Shown one piece after another: positions 1 to 13,620 of a stretch of 64,000 nucleotides of DNA; the stretch's first letter is position 1; every line of letters begins with the position of its first letter. Origin of the DNA: Marsupella aquatica. Its lineage: Eukaryota; Marchantiophyta. Location of the stretch: the NCBI GenBank assembly GCA_973895155.1, contig OZ316894.1:21700001-21764000 (forward strand), in the 5' to 3' direction. The position numbers were made by a program, and so were the translations under genes. The notes under the pieces are model-generated. The model ran no database searches and was not told the origin of the DNA. It saw nothing but the letters and a program-made list of their open reading frames with translations.

Positions 1-756
1 ACAATCGCCACAGGTTGGAGTTTAGTGGTAGTGTTTAGTGCACTTCTCAGGTAAGCGCTTTACACCAGTGCTTCAACATATGCGCGGAACAACAGGATGG
101 ACTTGCACTAGGACAAGTGCATGAAGATACTGTAACCATGAGTTGCAGTTATCAATAAAAGTGCATGGAACCTATGTTGCGGTTGTTTACAATTATTGCA
201 TGTTACGAGGTATCCACTTTTGGACTTATGTATTGTTGGCTAGTGACGTTGATTTACACCCCTTTTGACTTCTCCTCACATTTTTGTTTCCTAGTTTATG
301 GTTGCGGGTGACTTACTTATCAATACCTACAGTCATGAGAAGAACATCACTTTCTGGAAGGGATTTCACAATCTTTTAGAAGCTACAAATTGCTGACGAG
401 AAGGGCTTGAATAGTGGGGTCAACAGTTCCTAAGACCTTGTAAGGAGAGGGCTCAGTTACCGAGTCACCCAAAATTAATTTATTCCTGCTTTAAGGTGGT
501 TCAGAAAAAAAATCATCCCAACTCTTAAAAAGAATGATTCATTATAGCTTGTCCTCGCACTTTTAGTTACCTTAAAGAAAAATTGTTTGCTAGTTTGTCT
601 GAAATTATTCAATAGTCCCAATTAAAGGCTTTTGATTGCCATTTTGGGAAGATTGCCCTCTTAGGAATTGTATGTCTCAAATAAGGCTCGAAGGTGCTTG
701 TTGGGGACATTGCTCTTGTGACAAGGCTTTATGTTGGCTGGAGACCAACTCAGATT

Positions 757-1518
757 TTTCTTTGTAACCCCTTGGTATTGTTGAGATAAATATTGCATAG
801 CACAACGTCACTTGGAATCAATGTACGAGTACAGTATAGTTTACAATGAACACCAACAGATATATGTCTGTGTGATTCACCCATATGGACTCTGAAATTA
901 AATTTATGCCCTCTGATTGTTTTTAATTCTCTTTTTTGAGACACAGGTGTATATTTATTTTTCAATCTTACCCATCCTTTGTTAGAATATGCTGTTTTAT
1001 CCTGACATTGAATTTATATTAAATTAAATTTCATATACTATGGATACCGAAACATTAGGCTATCTCTTCCCAAGAGTGTGATGGAATACAAGCGGTGAGA
1101 AAAACAAACATTTCAAGATAATGTCAATCCCTCCCCTCTTGACTACAGCTCAGAGTTCGGTTCCTAAGTTTAATGCTTTGAGTGACTTATGTGTCGCTAA
1201 CCTAAGTCATTATGAGAAAACATAAGAAACCCACTATTTTCCCCCCAAAAATACAATGCTGTAGAAGTTAAACACTGGCCTACCAGAAAAATGACACGTG
1301 GGGATAAAAGTGGGTCAAAATAGTAAAGGAATAAGCTGTGATGAGAAGATCGACACTATGTAAAGAAATCAGCATCAGTTAGGGCACAAGTATCAAGTCA
1401 AACTAATTCATTCTTGCTTTAAAGTGGTTACTAAAAAATTCATTCCAACCCTACAAATTAATGTTTAATTATTGTTCTCAACCTGTGAATCTTTCTGAGC
1501 CTAAAACACTACAAGACA
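757..1518. other. Copy-A-specific AT-rich segment of about 760 bp
   Basis: Copy B runs directly from the equivalent of 756 to the equivalent of about 1519 (27505-27520), so this stretch was inserted in A or deleted from B. I found no convincing target duplication, terminal repeat or coding frame. A local duplication of about 70 bp follows at 1590-1700 (the 'aaagttggagcaaccctata' unit occurs twice in A and once in B). Confidence 0.6.
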
Positions 1519-2535
1519 AATTATTTTAGATTCTTTTGAATCCTCACATTTTTAGGTGTCGTAATTTATTTTTTCTCGTTTGTCTAGATACTATAGTCTT
1601 GATCGCTTAAAGTTGGAGCAACCCTATACTCATTTTTTTTCCTCATTTCTCTAGATAATATCGTCTTGATTACTCAAAGTTGGAGCAACCCTATACTCAA
1701 TCTTATATCATAGCAGTACAAGGAGGTCCTTGCAACACACACTAGATAGGTATCCAGACCCTCTATTATCCAGTTCAAACATGACTCTCCCCGTAAGCTA
1801 GAACAATTCGTAGCACTTCAACGAGATCCCTCCACCAGAGTAAATAGGTATCCAGAATTTCTGCTTCCCTCCTTTGCCCAGGTCAAGAATAATTCTCCAG
1901 TAAGCAAAAATTAGTGTGGGTTCCACGAGATCCCTCCAACTACAGTAGTAGAATCTACCCAGAATTTTGTATGAGGCTGGGACTAGCTTGGCTTAAATAG
2001 CAAATGTTCATGACAAAACCTGGATCCACCAGGTTTCACCATTATACTAGACTAGTTCGGGTTAAATAGCCATTGTCCATGACAAAATCTGGATTTTCAT
2101 CATTTTTAGTATAATGTGAAAAAGGGAGAGAAGTCTTGGACACTTGTTCTTTTATATGGCTATATGGCCAGACATGATTTTAACCATACATTTTAGAATC
2201 TAAGAAAGACCACCACAATTCCTGGACGCTTCCTTTATTGTGTGACATTTTACACTCTAAGAACGAACACCACAATTCCTCAACGCTTCCTTTATTGTCA
2301 CAAGAAATGTCTAGGAAGATTCCTATTAATAGGCCGTTTTGCATGCGCTAGCTAGGGTCATTAAAAACTTGGCCCTTTCATTCACTCATGTCACCCTTAT
2401 CATTGAGAGAGTGCTTCATGGCTGACCCATCTCTCTAGGCAGTCCTGCAGGCAACTAGCGAGGAAAATAAGGGCAAGGGCCACAACATTTCCAGCCCTTC
2501 CCTTCAAGCCCTTCATATTTTTTAACAAACAAAGA

Positions 2536-3163
2536 TGTCGTGCGCATACACATCGCTACACAACATACATCTCTTGTCACATACATCCAAACATAGTCAC
2601 ACTGTCACATCACAAACACAAGAAAATGGAATACAAGTGGAATTCATGTCCACACATATCCTAAACCCACATCAGCTAGCATGGTCAAAAGGACCCAAAC
2701 CCACAATGACAAGAAAACCGTCCACTCTGTAAGCCACTGTTTACGTGACCGTGCCAAGGAGATCAGCCATGGTGTGTAGTGCACTGGAAGTTTCATCACC
2801 ACTCCAACGTCTGTACTCATGAATCGCGGTGACCATTGGACTCCTTTGCTGAATGTCTACTTCCTGCTAGAGAAGAAAATGCGTTCTGTCCGGCCTCCTG
2901 AGAGTACTGAACCGTCCAAACAGTCTCTGATACTCCGTCTGTTCTGTTGCTATTCAATTGAAGCCGGATCACATATTCGCTTAGTCGGCGGACAGGTACA
3001 TGCTGCTACTGCATAAATATACAATCATCAATGCAGAACGTACACGATTGCCAAGCCTGGAGGAAAAGGCTAGCTACTGGAGTAATCTTCCTTGCTGGTT
3101 GAATCATTGCCTCATGGATCGGAACTGAGTAGATTGGAAGCGAATGACGAGAATGGTGGAGAT
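2536..3163. other. Copy-A-specific block without recognised genes
   Basis: Homology to copy B stops at about 2535 (B 28437) and resumes at about 3164 (B 30538). The intervening 628 bp here and 2.1 kb in B are unrelated, so one copy was rearranged here. Short open frames are present but show no recognisable domain. Confidence 0.6.
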
Positions 3164-4079
3164 ATTCACTGCTTTTCGTTCGGTGGTACGTGGATGAGTG
3201 GATTCAATCACGCGCACGTCTCGGCGCACGTCGTGGCCAGCGATTTGACCACGGTCCCACATTGCAGAAAACATTCTAGCTATCATAATCTCTCCTCTTT
3301 CGATCGAGCCTACTGCCGCAATGTGTGCAAACGAACAGCATCCTTCACTGATCCGACACTCGAATCTCAGTCATGTGCACGCGAGTTCTGGACCGAGCTA
3401 ACAATGAGGGTCCCAAAATTGGGTGCTTGTGACTGCGCTGCGCATGTTGAAGCCTGCTGGTGAGTCCGTGAGTCGGTGAGTGAGCAAGTAAGTGCTGGAT
3501 CGTAACACGTGAAGAAACATTTCTCCTGGATTTATAAATGCTTCTTCTGTTTATCACGGATGTGTGTTTTCTCTTACAATACTCGATTTTGCCATTGTCA
3601 TGGGCTCTACTGGTAGATAGATGCTCGCAGTACATGAATAGATAGATAGCTCGAAGGAAGAAAGGAAGGGCGGCAGCGTCTGGAGCCTCGGAAGACAAGG
3701 TGAGGCTAGGAAAGTTTAGCAGAAATGCTACTCGTCATGCATATGGTCTCTATTTCTTTCAATGGGTATCAATCTGGGCTCAAAAACGTACAGGATATGG
3801 ACCAGGACTTGATGATTTTCGGGGCGTAGGAAGGGACCAGGATGTTTGGTATGGAAGTTCTTCAGAAAACGTTTGCGGGGGTAGAAATTGCAGGCAAAGC
3901 ATCCTCGGTGGACTTTTCAGATAATCATTGTGCAACTATGATCTTAATTGGACTCGAACTGTGCAATGAAGTTGTGATCCGTAGAAGACAGCTTACCGAA
4001 GCACATTAGGCTGAGTGAGAGATTCTAGCCGCTGCTTCTATATATCCTGGAATAGTGAAGAAACGGAAGAAGGTGGATA
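3164..4079 (+). promoter_or_regulatory. 5' flank of ABCG copy A
   Basis: Non-coding flank conserved between the copies (B 30538-31462) with a few percent divergence. A TATA-like 'tctatatatcc' lies at 4037-4047, only about 35 bp upstream of the ATG, so it is either the core promoter of a very short leader or sits within the leader. Small open frames here are not preserved cleanly between copies and are not called as genes. Confidence 0.35.
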
Positions 4080-7000
4080 ATGGCAATGGGCATGTTCGCT
4101 GTCGAGTGCCACTGGATTGTCCGAAGGCGCTTGCTGTTGGTAGCTTTGGCTGTGGTGATCGGCAAACTACTTCTCCTGGTGGGTGTCGAGGCTCAAATCG
4201 CAACGCCGCCGAATATCCGGGCTCCGGCGATACCACCAGGGCTGAATATACCACCACTGCCTCAGCAGGCTTCACAGTACCTGAACGACAAGATCGGGCA
4301 ATACCTAGCAGCTTTTGAGAGTACCAACTCCGATTGCTTGGCGTGAGTGCTTCCTTCTGATTCAAAATTTTCACTTCTCGAATTATGGCTGTTTTCAACG
4401 AAATATAGAACGGAATCAGAATTTGGGCAATTTTGCGTCAATTTTTCTCCAAATTTCGGCCAACCTCGTTTTAGACTACATACTTGTAACGAATATATAA
4501 CTTCATTTTGCTCAAGGATTTGCTGGTGCGTGCGTTTCATGGGGACCAGATCTTGCATGCCAGCCAGATAGATCCTTAGTCCATTCATGTTCATATAATT
4601 CATTTGTGCTGCATAGTTGCTTGCACACATACATCAGATATCGCCTGGATAATCGGTGATGCCAGTAGTGCCGAGTCCTTGAATCTACCTATGTCTGCTA
4701 CATGCACAGATCCTCGCTTACAATTTGCACATGTCCAATGGGGACGCCAATCCAGCCTGTGAGTCACCCATGTTAGTTGGAAAATTGTTCTCTGGTGAAG
4801 GTTGAGCATGCGATATGGAATGTGAAGATTCAAGGCACTTCATGATCACAATTTTTACTAGATTGTTCATTATGTGGCGAATTTGGGCTGCAAGGTCCGC
4901 TGCAAGGCCATTTCCCATTCCCTAGGAAAAATGATGACTATTTTAAGTAATCGTCACGGATCCTTGCCCTCAAGCATCATAGAATGTGGGCCATCTCTTG
5001 AATCTTGTAACTCCAGTGCAGTGCTCGACCTTCACCGAGATGTTATCAACGCTCTTTGCTCGAGACTTCCTGGTCTCCCAACGTGGCTTCATCTGATTTT
5101 CATGCGGAAAATAATATGAACTGTTGCGTTGTGTTGCAGCCGCTCTGATGAACAGACCACCTTTGACAGAGACTCCTTGGTAACCGTTTCAACTATCTGC
5201 ATGCAGAATGGTGAGCTCCGTTTCAATTCTCCTTACCTCAAGAACTTTCTAGAATTACTGCACTCTGTTACACGCTCAGGAAACTATTTATTGAGTTTGA
5301 TGTTTCATCGGCGCGTAAGCTTTCGCATACTGCTTTGAAGTCGCTGTAGAGAATGAGCTGGCAAACGAAGAATGCGCCTCATATGAGAGCTTATTGTACA
5401 TAATTTTAAGCTCAATTTTTTGTTGTTGAGTGCAGAGACGGACTTCGTGCTTAGATTATGTGAACAAAAAGAAATCGAGCTGTATGTTGACGATATAGGG
5501 AAGGTGCAAGCGTTTGGAGTTCCTTCTAATATCAACTGCAATCTTTCCAACTGGCCAATAGCATGCAATCCAGGGTGGGCAGCAGCAACTGCTTTTAACT
5601 ACACCATTCCAACAAACGCCATCCCTATCCGCGTTTCAAACGCACAAATGTGTTGTCCGGGGTTCTTTTGCCCTCGAGGTCTTACCTGCATGATTCGTAA
5701 GCTCTCAAGCCTGGTTCAAGGCAATTTGTCCTGTGCTGTAAACTTTCTTGGTGTTAAGGCGGCACACAACCAGGGACTTTGATCACCCAGGATTTTGGAG
5801 TGGAGTTCCTGAACGATCTGCAATCATCAACTCTGTTTTATTTTAGTGTTTCAATGGTGTTTGCTTTGAAATGAGTCAACAGAATTGAAGCTTTCTGAGT
5901 GCTCCAAAACTCATCTCGTTCCCTTTCACTTGATGCCAGTTTTTATCCCAGAATGTCTCTGGCTGCTGTCATATTTTCGGTAATTCTTAGGGTAGGGTGA
6001 GGCCTTCACTAGTGGTAATACACATCTCAGTTAATGGAACTCACCTCTGATATTTTCATTTTTGTCCTCCGACCATGTAAAGCTTGTCCAATGGGAGCAT
6101 TCTGTCCACTTGCGTCGTACAACACCTTCACGCGCAGTTGTGCACCGTAGGTTCCCAATTGTTCAAACCTTCTACTCACTTTCTGTCGATTCCTCTTTAG
6201 GGTTTGAAGAGAAGGGCTACAGTTTTTGGTATTACCATGACTTCAACTTGACCCTTGACTCTTGCGCCTTAGTTTGAATCCTTGCTGTTATGCTTGATAA
6301 CAGATATTATTACCCAGCACTACCAGGCGGTAATCAGTGCGGGGGAGCAGATCTTTGGCTCAGTGAAACGGACACTAAAGGGATATTTTGTGGCGGGTTT
6401 GACAACAGCGGCACATATTGCCCAGATGCTACAACAAAATTGGACTGTCAAAAGGGGTAATATGCCGTAGCATAGTGAACTTGTCAAACTTTTGTATTTA
6501 CGTTCAAATATTTGTAGCTTAATGATGGCTTCCTCGAGTTCAAACCGAGGATGAAAAAATGAATTGGAAAATCGGCCAGAACTGTGATGAGTCAGCTAAC
6601 AATTTGGTTATGTGCAGACACTTCTGCCGAGTAGGTTCCACAGTTCAAACTAGTAAGTTCCTTACTTGCAAAAGAGAGGATTGTACGGGGGAAAGTGCTT
6701 AGACATTCCAGCTGCAGTTGAGCAGTTCAGAGGCGCAAATGACTGATATCCGAAAAAGCATTGGATTGACTAATATTCATGAATATAAAGCGGTTAGTCG
6801 AAATTTCATCGGCAAAGTGTGTGTTTACAGCACTGAGGGTACTTTGAGTTTCACGAAAGCGTATAGTATTGGTATTTTGTAGTGGATTTACTTCGCCCAG
6901 GGGAATTGCCATATCCAACCAATTTGTTTTTGGCACTGTCCAGAATGCTCACTCTTCGCGCGCTGCAACAAGTATGGAATTAAGTCCCAGAACCTCAAAA

Positions 7001-10000
7001 TCCAAGGAATGCTGCTAGTTGTAAGTGTCCCAGAATTCCCTGTTCAGAGAGCAGCTCAAATTGAGGAATGGATATAGGTGTGTTCTTTACTTCAGAGCGT
7101 GCTTGACTTCAGGATTTCATCACTGCCTGAAGTGATTGGACGTATAATGATTTCTAGTGAATATCATTAAAATAGCTCATGTCTAGTTGTTCTTTTGACT
7201 GTTGATGTTAGTTTCTGTTGTCAATGAAGATAGACAGGTGTTTCAAAACAAAGAAAGCTAATTTCCAAAGTGCTGTTCAGGTGGTACTATCCGTAAGCCT
7301 TCTGGTGATTTACACCTGCTCTGATCAATGCCTGCATATTCGGGAGAGAAGGAAGGACAAGGCCCTAGAGACTGCGGCGCGACAGGCGAAACAGCGTGCC
7401 TCTGCTGCAGAACGATGGAGAAGAGCCATAGAAAGAGGAACCAAAAAGAAGGCCAAAGAATGTGGAGCCAAGACGAAGCCTGTGATGCTCACCAATACAC
7501 AATCAAGTAAATCCCACTCCGAAGTTTGCACCTCAGGAACCCACAGTTCGTCTTCTGAAAGTCTCCACATTGAGCAGCAGCCACTTAAAGCAGAGCCAAA
7601 TTCAACCGATCCGAGGGTTCTGCTGGGATGGGCTGACAATGACCTGGAGAAGAGAGAGTACGTGGTTAATCTCCATATTAATCCCACTTCACTATCTGCT
7701 CCTGGAATGGGTAATCTCCGTAATCGTACTTCACCATCTGGTGCTGGAAGCAGCCAAAGTTCTTGGTCTAGGGATCTGTATCCAGACGAAGGACCGCGTA
7801 GCATTGATCTCTACGACGCTGTGCAACTCTCCCCTGTGATTTCAGAAGTTAGTGCCAAAGAGGAAGGCCTGCCTTCTGTGAAGGAGATTAAGGATGTTCG
7901 TTGGAAAGCACTGGCGCATACAACGAGCCAGATTTATAAGTATGCATATGGAGAGATTGAAAAGGAAAAGGTCAAGAATCAATCCAAGCCAGGGTCTGTG
8001 AAGAAGGTGGTGGAATCAGATGGGTTCCGTGTCATGCTGGCAGGGCCGAGAAGGCTCGAGATAGAGCTCAAGTTTATCGACCTGTGTCTCGTTTTAAAGG
8101 GCAGTGGGAGAAAACTTCTCAGCTTTGTTACAGGAGAGCTCCGTCCAAGGCGGGTGACTGCAGTAATGGGTCCTTCAGGTCCGTCCACAAGCCTCTTTGA
8201 GCCCCTTTTTCTAATGTGCTCAACACACTAATGTTGGTCGGACGTTATTTTCTCGTCTTTGGATATTCTGTGTTCCCACGATAGGAATTCTGATAACTTA
8301 ACTGAACATGTTACTTCGTTTCAGGTGCCGGAAAGACCACATTTCTCAATGCGCTTGCTGGGAAAGAGACTGGAAGTGTGATCACAGGGCAAGTTTTCAT
8401 CAATGGAGTCCCAGGGTCCATCCAAGCGTATAAACGCATAATTGGTTTTGTTCCACAAGATGATATTGTTCATGGTAGTCTCACTGTGGAGGAAAATTTG
8501 TCCTTCAGTGCCAAGTACAGGTACTGTCTCATCGCTCTCCGGGCTTCTCTTTCCCTTCCCTCGGCTCCTATAACCTCTCGGGTAGGATTCATGTGGCCCT
8601 CTGTCAACGCCCTTTGCCAGAACGTCTGATGAGTGCAAAGGGGTCCCATCAAGCGACACCCCGGGATTTTCTGAGAGCCAGGGAGGTTCTTGGTTGGAAT
8701 ACTCTGTCCACCTGGTCGTCGGTAACATTCACCAGTATCCATTCACATCTTATTTTCCAATGAAAACCAAATTTGGAGCTGCATTATCATATTCCATATA
8801 TGATACCATATTCCAGTTGTCCATTTCATTCTTCGATACTATATCTATCCATACGTCTTAATCAGAAATTTACCTGCAAGCGGGAATCTCTCCTTCCCAC
8901 TAAATATCAATGCCCATTTATTTAATATCAAGAAGGACTTACTTTTCGTTCAAATGAGGATTCAGGATGATTGTAAGACAGCGCCTTTTTTACTGTTCGC
9001 ATCTGCTGAAGGTTGTAACGTTCGAATTGATGTATTGCTTGAGTTCATGCTCCTCACCTGCCCGACACCATTCGATGCACTGTAACCTACATACTCGGTA
9101 GAACATGAGGGAAGAATCTCTGAGATGCTGAAGATGTCATGTTAGTGTTAGCCTTGTGTCTCAGCTGAATGGTTTGCTCATTTTCATTTCTATCCAGGCT
9201 TCCAGTGGAAATGCCAAGACAAGACAGAGTGCTAGTGGTGGAGCGCATTATCAACAGGTTGAACTTGACGTCCATTCGGAATTCATTGGTAGGCACTGTG
9301 GAGAACAGAGGAATATCTGGTGGCCAGAGAAAACGAGTGAATGTGGGTCTGGAGCTGGTGATCGAACCATCTCTTTTGCTATTGGATGAGCCCACCTCCG
9401 GCCTAGACAGTACATCATCCCGCTTGGTTGTGCAGGCCTTGGCACGAGAAGCGGCTCTGGGTGTGAATGTATGCTTGGTTGTACATCAGCCGAGGTAGGA
9501 AACGGGTTGTTCACCACTGTGCCCACGATTTTGTGAAGAGGATTCTACGTATAATATATGGGCATGAACAGAATAGTAGGATCCCTCTGGCCCGATACAG
9601 CGCAAACGTCTGAAAATTCTGTTACGTGAGGAGCACGAGTTCGATGGCAGATTGTACAGACTACTAACAAGCGATTGTCTTGGGCTGTATTTCGTATCTT
9701 TTTAAATAACCTATGAGTAGATAGTCCAAAGAGAATGCTCAGTGCCAAAAAATGTGAGGTAAGTTGATTGTACAAGAGTGGTTCTTTTTGGAGTTTGATT
9801 ATTTGAGGTACAGGATTTTGTCAAACGGACTTCTAACAACGTCGGACAGTTGAAAATTTCAGCAATGGACTCTTCAGAATGTTTGATGATGTCATATTAT
9901 TGGCCAAAGACGGCTACACCGTATACATAGGCCCGACTGCGGAAATGGAAGCATACTTCTCAAGCTTGGACTTAGAGGTGCCAGATCGTACCAACCCTCC

Positions 10001-12355
10001 AGACTATTACATGGATGTCCTGGAGGGCGAAGCCATGCCAGATAATGATCCGTCTTTTGACGTGAAATCATTACCAATCCTCTGGATGTGCCACCACGGC
10101 TACCCTATACCTGTAGAGATGCAGGAGACAGCAGATGGGCAAAGGGCGGAAAGGGGTGACCCGTTGAGGATCACCTTTGATACTCCTAAAACATTTGTTC
10201 AAGAAATTTGGCATGAGCTAAGGGCTTATGTTCTAGTGAGGTCGGACATCCTTAAGACTACTTTCAAGAACGTGAAGAGCTTATCAGGTCGTCAAACTCC
10301 AGGATTCTCATCCCAATATTTCCTGATTCTCCGAAGGTATGAACGAGACTAGGTATTCGACTAGCTTTCACGTTTGCCTGTCAGCAAGTGGGCACCTTTG
10401 CATGCTTTGACGTACAGTCTTTCTCTAGCACTTTATGGCTGAGCTTAAATTGTCCACTGGGCATGGAACAAATACCTCTGCTTGAAACGCAGAAACATGT
10501 TTCACCCACTATTGAGCTTGGACCCAAATGTTTCAGTTTTGGTTATCTTGGAAAGAACAAAAGAGTTCATGTTTCCCGGTATTAAATCTCGATTTGGATC
10601 CATGAAACAGAGCGACAAAGCAAAGATTCCGTGAGTCTAGGCTGGTGGTTCAGGACTACCTCATATTGCTAATTGCCGGTATCTGTTTGGGGTTACTTTC
10701 AAATTGGAAGGACGTCGAGGTGGTGGAAACAGCCTATGTGTATACCATTATTTGTCTCTGTAAGATCTCGTTCTCCCTTGAGACACCCCTATCCACGGCT
10801 AGCTTTATGAAACATTCCAGAATCTCCCTGATTGCTGTATCACTTCAGGTTTCGACTTGGATTGTTTCTATTATTTTTGTCAAATATTGTGATGGCCTTA
10901 TCAAACATTTGAGATATTTGGCCTGACTTTGGAGTCCATTTTGCGCAGCCCTTCTGGTAATGATAGCTTCACTGCGGACCTTCACTGTCGACAAGTTGCA
11001 ATTCTGGAGAGAAAGCTCTTCTGGTGTCCACAGATTGGCTTACTTCCTAGCAAAAGATAGTGTGGACCACTTCAACACTATTTGCAAGCCTGTTGTCTTC
11101 CTTTCCACATTCTATTTCTACAACGCTCCACGTGCTTCCTTCCGCTCAACTTATATTGTTATTCTGGCCCTTACATATTGCTGCACAGGAATTGCATATG
11201 TAGTGGCAATCTTACTGAAGCCACAGCCAGGTCAACTGGTATGCACTGCGCACCATTTGCTGTTGAAATCTGATTGTTATGACGAGTAGGATGTATCAAG
11301 AGGATATGACAGAACAATTCCATAGTTTCTTGGAGTTATAGGTTTCCTTTGGCTAATTTGCAATCACGCTTGGAGGTCCCCTTTGTCTACCTTTGCATAC
11401 TTTGAGCTCAGTGTCTGGTTTAACACATTTTGTTATCGTCTATGGAAGTCCATCAAGTATAGATGTCCTCTTTGAAACCATGAGAAGTCGCAGGATTGTT
11501 TTTTGGATAACTTCGTATCTTGTGTTTTCTGTTTTCAGATATGTGTTTTTGTGCCGGTTGTTGCCACTTTACTAGTCAGCGAGTCACAGACAGGTCTTTT
11601 GCAAAAGATACAAAATGTCAGCTACGCATTTTGGGCACACCAAGCTTATATTGTTTCCAATGCAGAGAAGTACAGCTCCCTTTTTTTGGCTTATTGCATA
11701 ATTTGATATCTACTCCCATCCTTTTGTCGCTCTTTCTGAACGATGTGCTAGAGCTCGATTTTACGATTAAGGGTGAATGCTATGGGATTTAGGCGGTTTA
11801 CTATCCTATCAAAGCCTGGTTAGAGAACTGTGTCGAAAGTAAATTCCAATGTAGGCTTTTATTCAGTCAATATAAGTGAGGGATGCTGGGAACCATGGAT
11901 GTGGGGGGGGGGGGGGGGGCGCATTATGAGTGAAGGCGAGAGAATTATACTCTCCAAACCAAATGCAAAAAAAGTAACGACATGTTAGTGCAGAGTAGTA
12001 GTTTCTATCATACTGCTAGTCTATTTAATTATTCCCAACTTCTTCTTCGTCTTCTTTTTTTGGGGGGGAAGGGGGTTTGTGGCCTAGGGCCGAGTCATAT
12101 TGTTCTCGTCTCTTGAGGATCTCTCAAGGACATTTGTGCCCTTCAAACAACAGCACTAACTCCCATCGTGGCGTGTTCATACCTTGCAGATACACAGGAG
12201 TGTGGTTGGTAGAACGCTGTCTCGTCCTAAGAAAATATGGTTACTCAATCCATAACTTTAATATCTGCATAGCTATTCTCATTTGTTATGGACTAGGAGC
12301 CAGACTTTTGGCCTTTTTATGCTTAATTTTCTATAACAGGGAGAGGCAAAAATGA
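4080..12355 (+). CDS. ABCG half transporter, ABCG24/28 (WBC) type, copy A, intact, 15 exons
   Basis: Inferred exons: 4080-4342, 5140-5210, 5436-5696, 6083-6146, 6304-6456, 6618-6652, 6944-7020, 7281-8178, 8325-8520, 9198-9494, 9863-10336, 10611-10759, 10949-11238, 11539-11669, 12190-12355. All have GT-AG borders and phases that join into 1174 codons plus stop. Order: signal peptide (residues about 1-40, [19 protein letters not shown]); Cys-rich ectodomain (about 88-300, with [18 protein letters not shown] and CGG motifs) typical of the ABCG24/28 subgroup; transmembrane segment [13 protein letters not shown] at about 309; basic linker; nucleotide-binding domain with Walker A GPSGAGKTT split over exons 8/9, signature ISGGQRKR at about 712 and Walker [13 protein letters not shown] at about 733; then the ABC2 membrane domain in exons 12-15. 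The substrate cannot be read from sequence; lipid or cuticle export is a family-level guess. The family is usually about 1100 residues, so the length fits. Confidence 0.9.
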
Positions 12356-13133
12356 TGAAGTTGAGATCTTGTTCACAGACGTTGTAAAAGTAGATGAAAT
12401 AACAACACACGTTTTTGTCTTGAAGGATGTGCACCATGCCATGGGTAGTAGTTAAGGAACCTCATTTGAAGGCCGACACAAGCATCATGAAAAATGTATC
12501 ATCCACTCATCTGGAGCCATCATAGTCCTTTCCTTTTTGCAATCTTTCTGACTGTGCCATATACATAGGACCAGTGGACCTGCTGGGAGGTTTACTTTTC
12601 ATGATTTATTCTAGGGTTTAAGCAGCCATATGAAGGCCAGCTCTATGTCCTTTTATTTCTTTGCAATTCACAGAAGACCCTTCTAATTTTTTCTAGGTTT
12701 TTTTGTCTTTTCCCTTTCAATCTGTGCATGAAGTGCTGGTAGAATCCCTTTGCTATTTTTTTTCAATTTATGTGAAGATTGGGCTCAGCAATCTGAAGCA
12801 AGTTGAACCATCGACCTTGGGACTGGAGATTAAGACACTCCTATGCTATGCAGATTGCTTTCAGGGCCTTTTGTATTAATGAATTTTGCAACAAATAAAT
12901 GAGATTTACACAAAGAAGTTGGGGCTCTGATTGACCACAACGTTTGACCTCAAGACTATGATAAACCAAACACTTTTTGACCTCCAAAATGGTGAGCATT
13001 TACACAAAGGGAATGTGCTATCTGAGTAAAAATAACATTTCAGATGATTCATGTAGGTTGAAGAAATTCATCGAGTGTCTTGACAAACTTGGTGATCAGT
13101 GAGAGCTTCAGTTTTGTTGTACACATGCTAAGC
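12356..13133. other. 3' flank of ABCG copy A
   Basis: AT-rich sequence homologous to 39627-40363 in copy B. It probably includes the 3' UTR. A segment at about 12790-12880 resembles part of a tRNA or SINE on the minus strand, but it is too incomplete to call. No gene is seen. Confidence 0.5.
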
Positions 13134-13182
13134 TGAGATGAGATGAGATGAGATGAGATGAGATGAGATGAGATGAGATGAG
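13134..13182. repeat. (GATGA)n microsatellite, copy A
   Basis: About ten perfect pentanucleotide units. The orthologous array in copy B (40364-40450) has about seventeen units. Confidence 0.95.
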
Positions 13183-13620
13183 AACAAATAAATAGATAAA
13201 ATGAAACGGCTCCTAGTAAGGGATTTTCATTTCAGACCTTTTCTCAGATAGAATTCTTAAGCTTGAATGTGATCTAAGAAACTACAGTGAGTGCATTGAA
13301 ACTGGGATGGCATGGAGTTGGAGCACATAAACTTCATACCAAGAGCATTTGGGGATCCTTCCCCAGTGCAAACATTTGGATGAAATCCTATCCAACTTAT
13401 GACTCCATTAAAAACTATAATAGAAGGTCCCGCCCACTTTTTATAGTGTAGTCTTTCAAAATATACATTTTCTGTGCCAAGGGAAATAAGGAAAGCAAAG
13501 CAAAAAGGGGTAATGAAAATCAAGCCACGGCAAAAGTGGAGGGAGAAGAATCCATCTTGATCCTCCTCATCACGCTGTACTTACAAGTACACTCTCTATC
13601 CAATCCCTGGCCATTGTAGT

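Noticed and set aside
3092-3463. 123-codon frame upstream of ABCG copy A, partly kept in copy B
   Set aside because: No domain, and its start lies outside the shared region. It is better explained as conserved flank of a recent duplication.
7325-7804. 159-codon minus-strand frame in both ABCG copies
   Set aside because: It is antisense to exon 8, whose plus-strand reading matches the ABCG24/28 linker. Its conservation reflects the duplication.
12790-12880. tRNA-like segment on the minus strand
   Set aside because: It has a B-box-like stretch but no complete cloverleaf; it could be a SINE fragment. Not enough to call.
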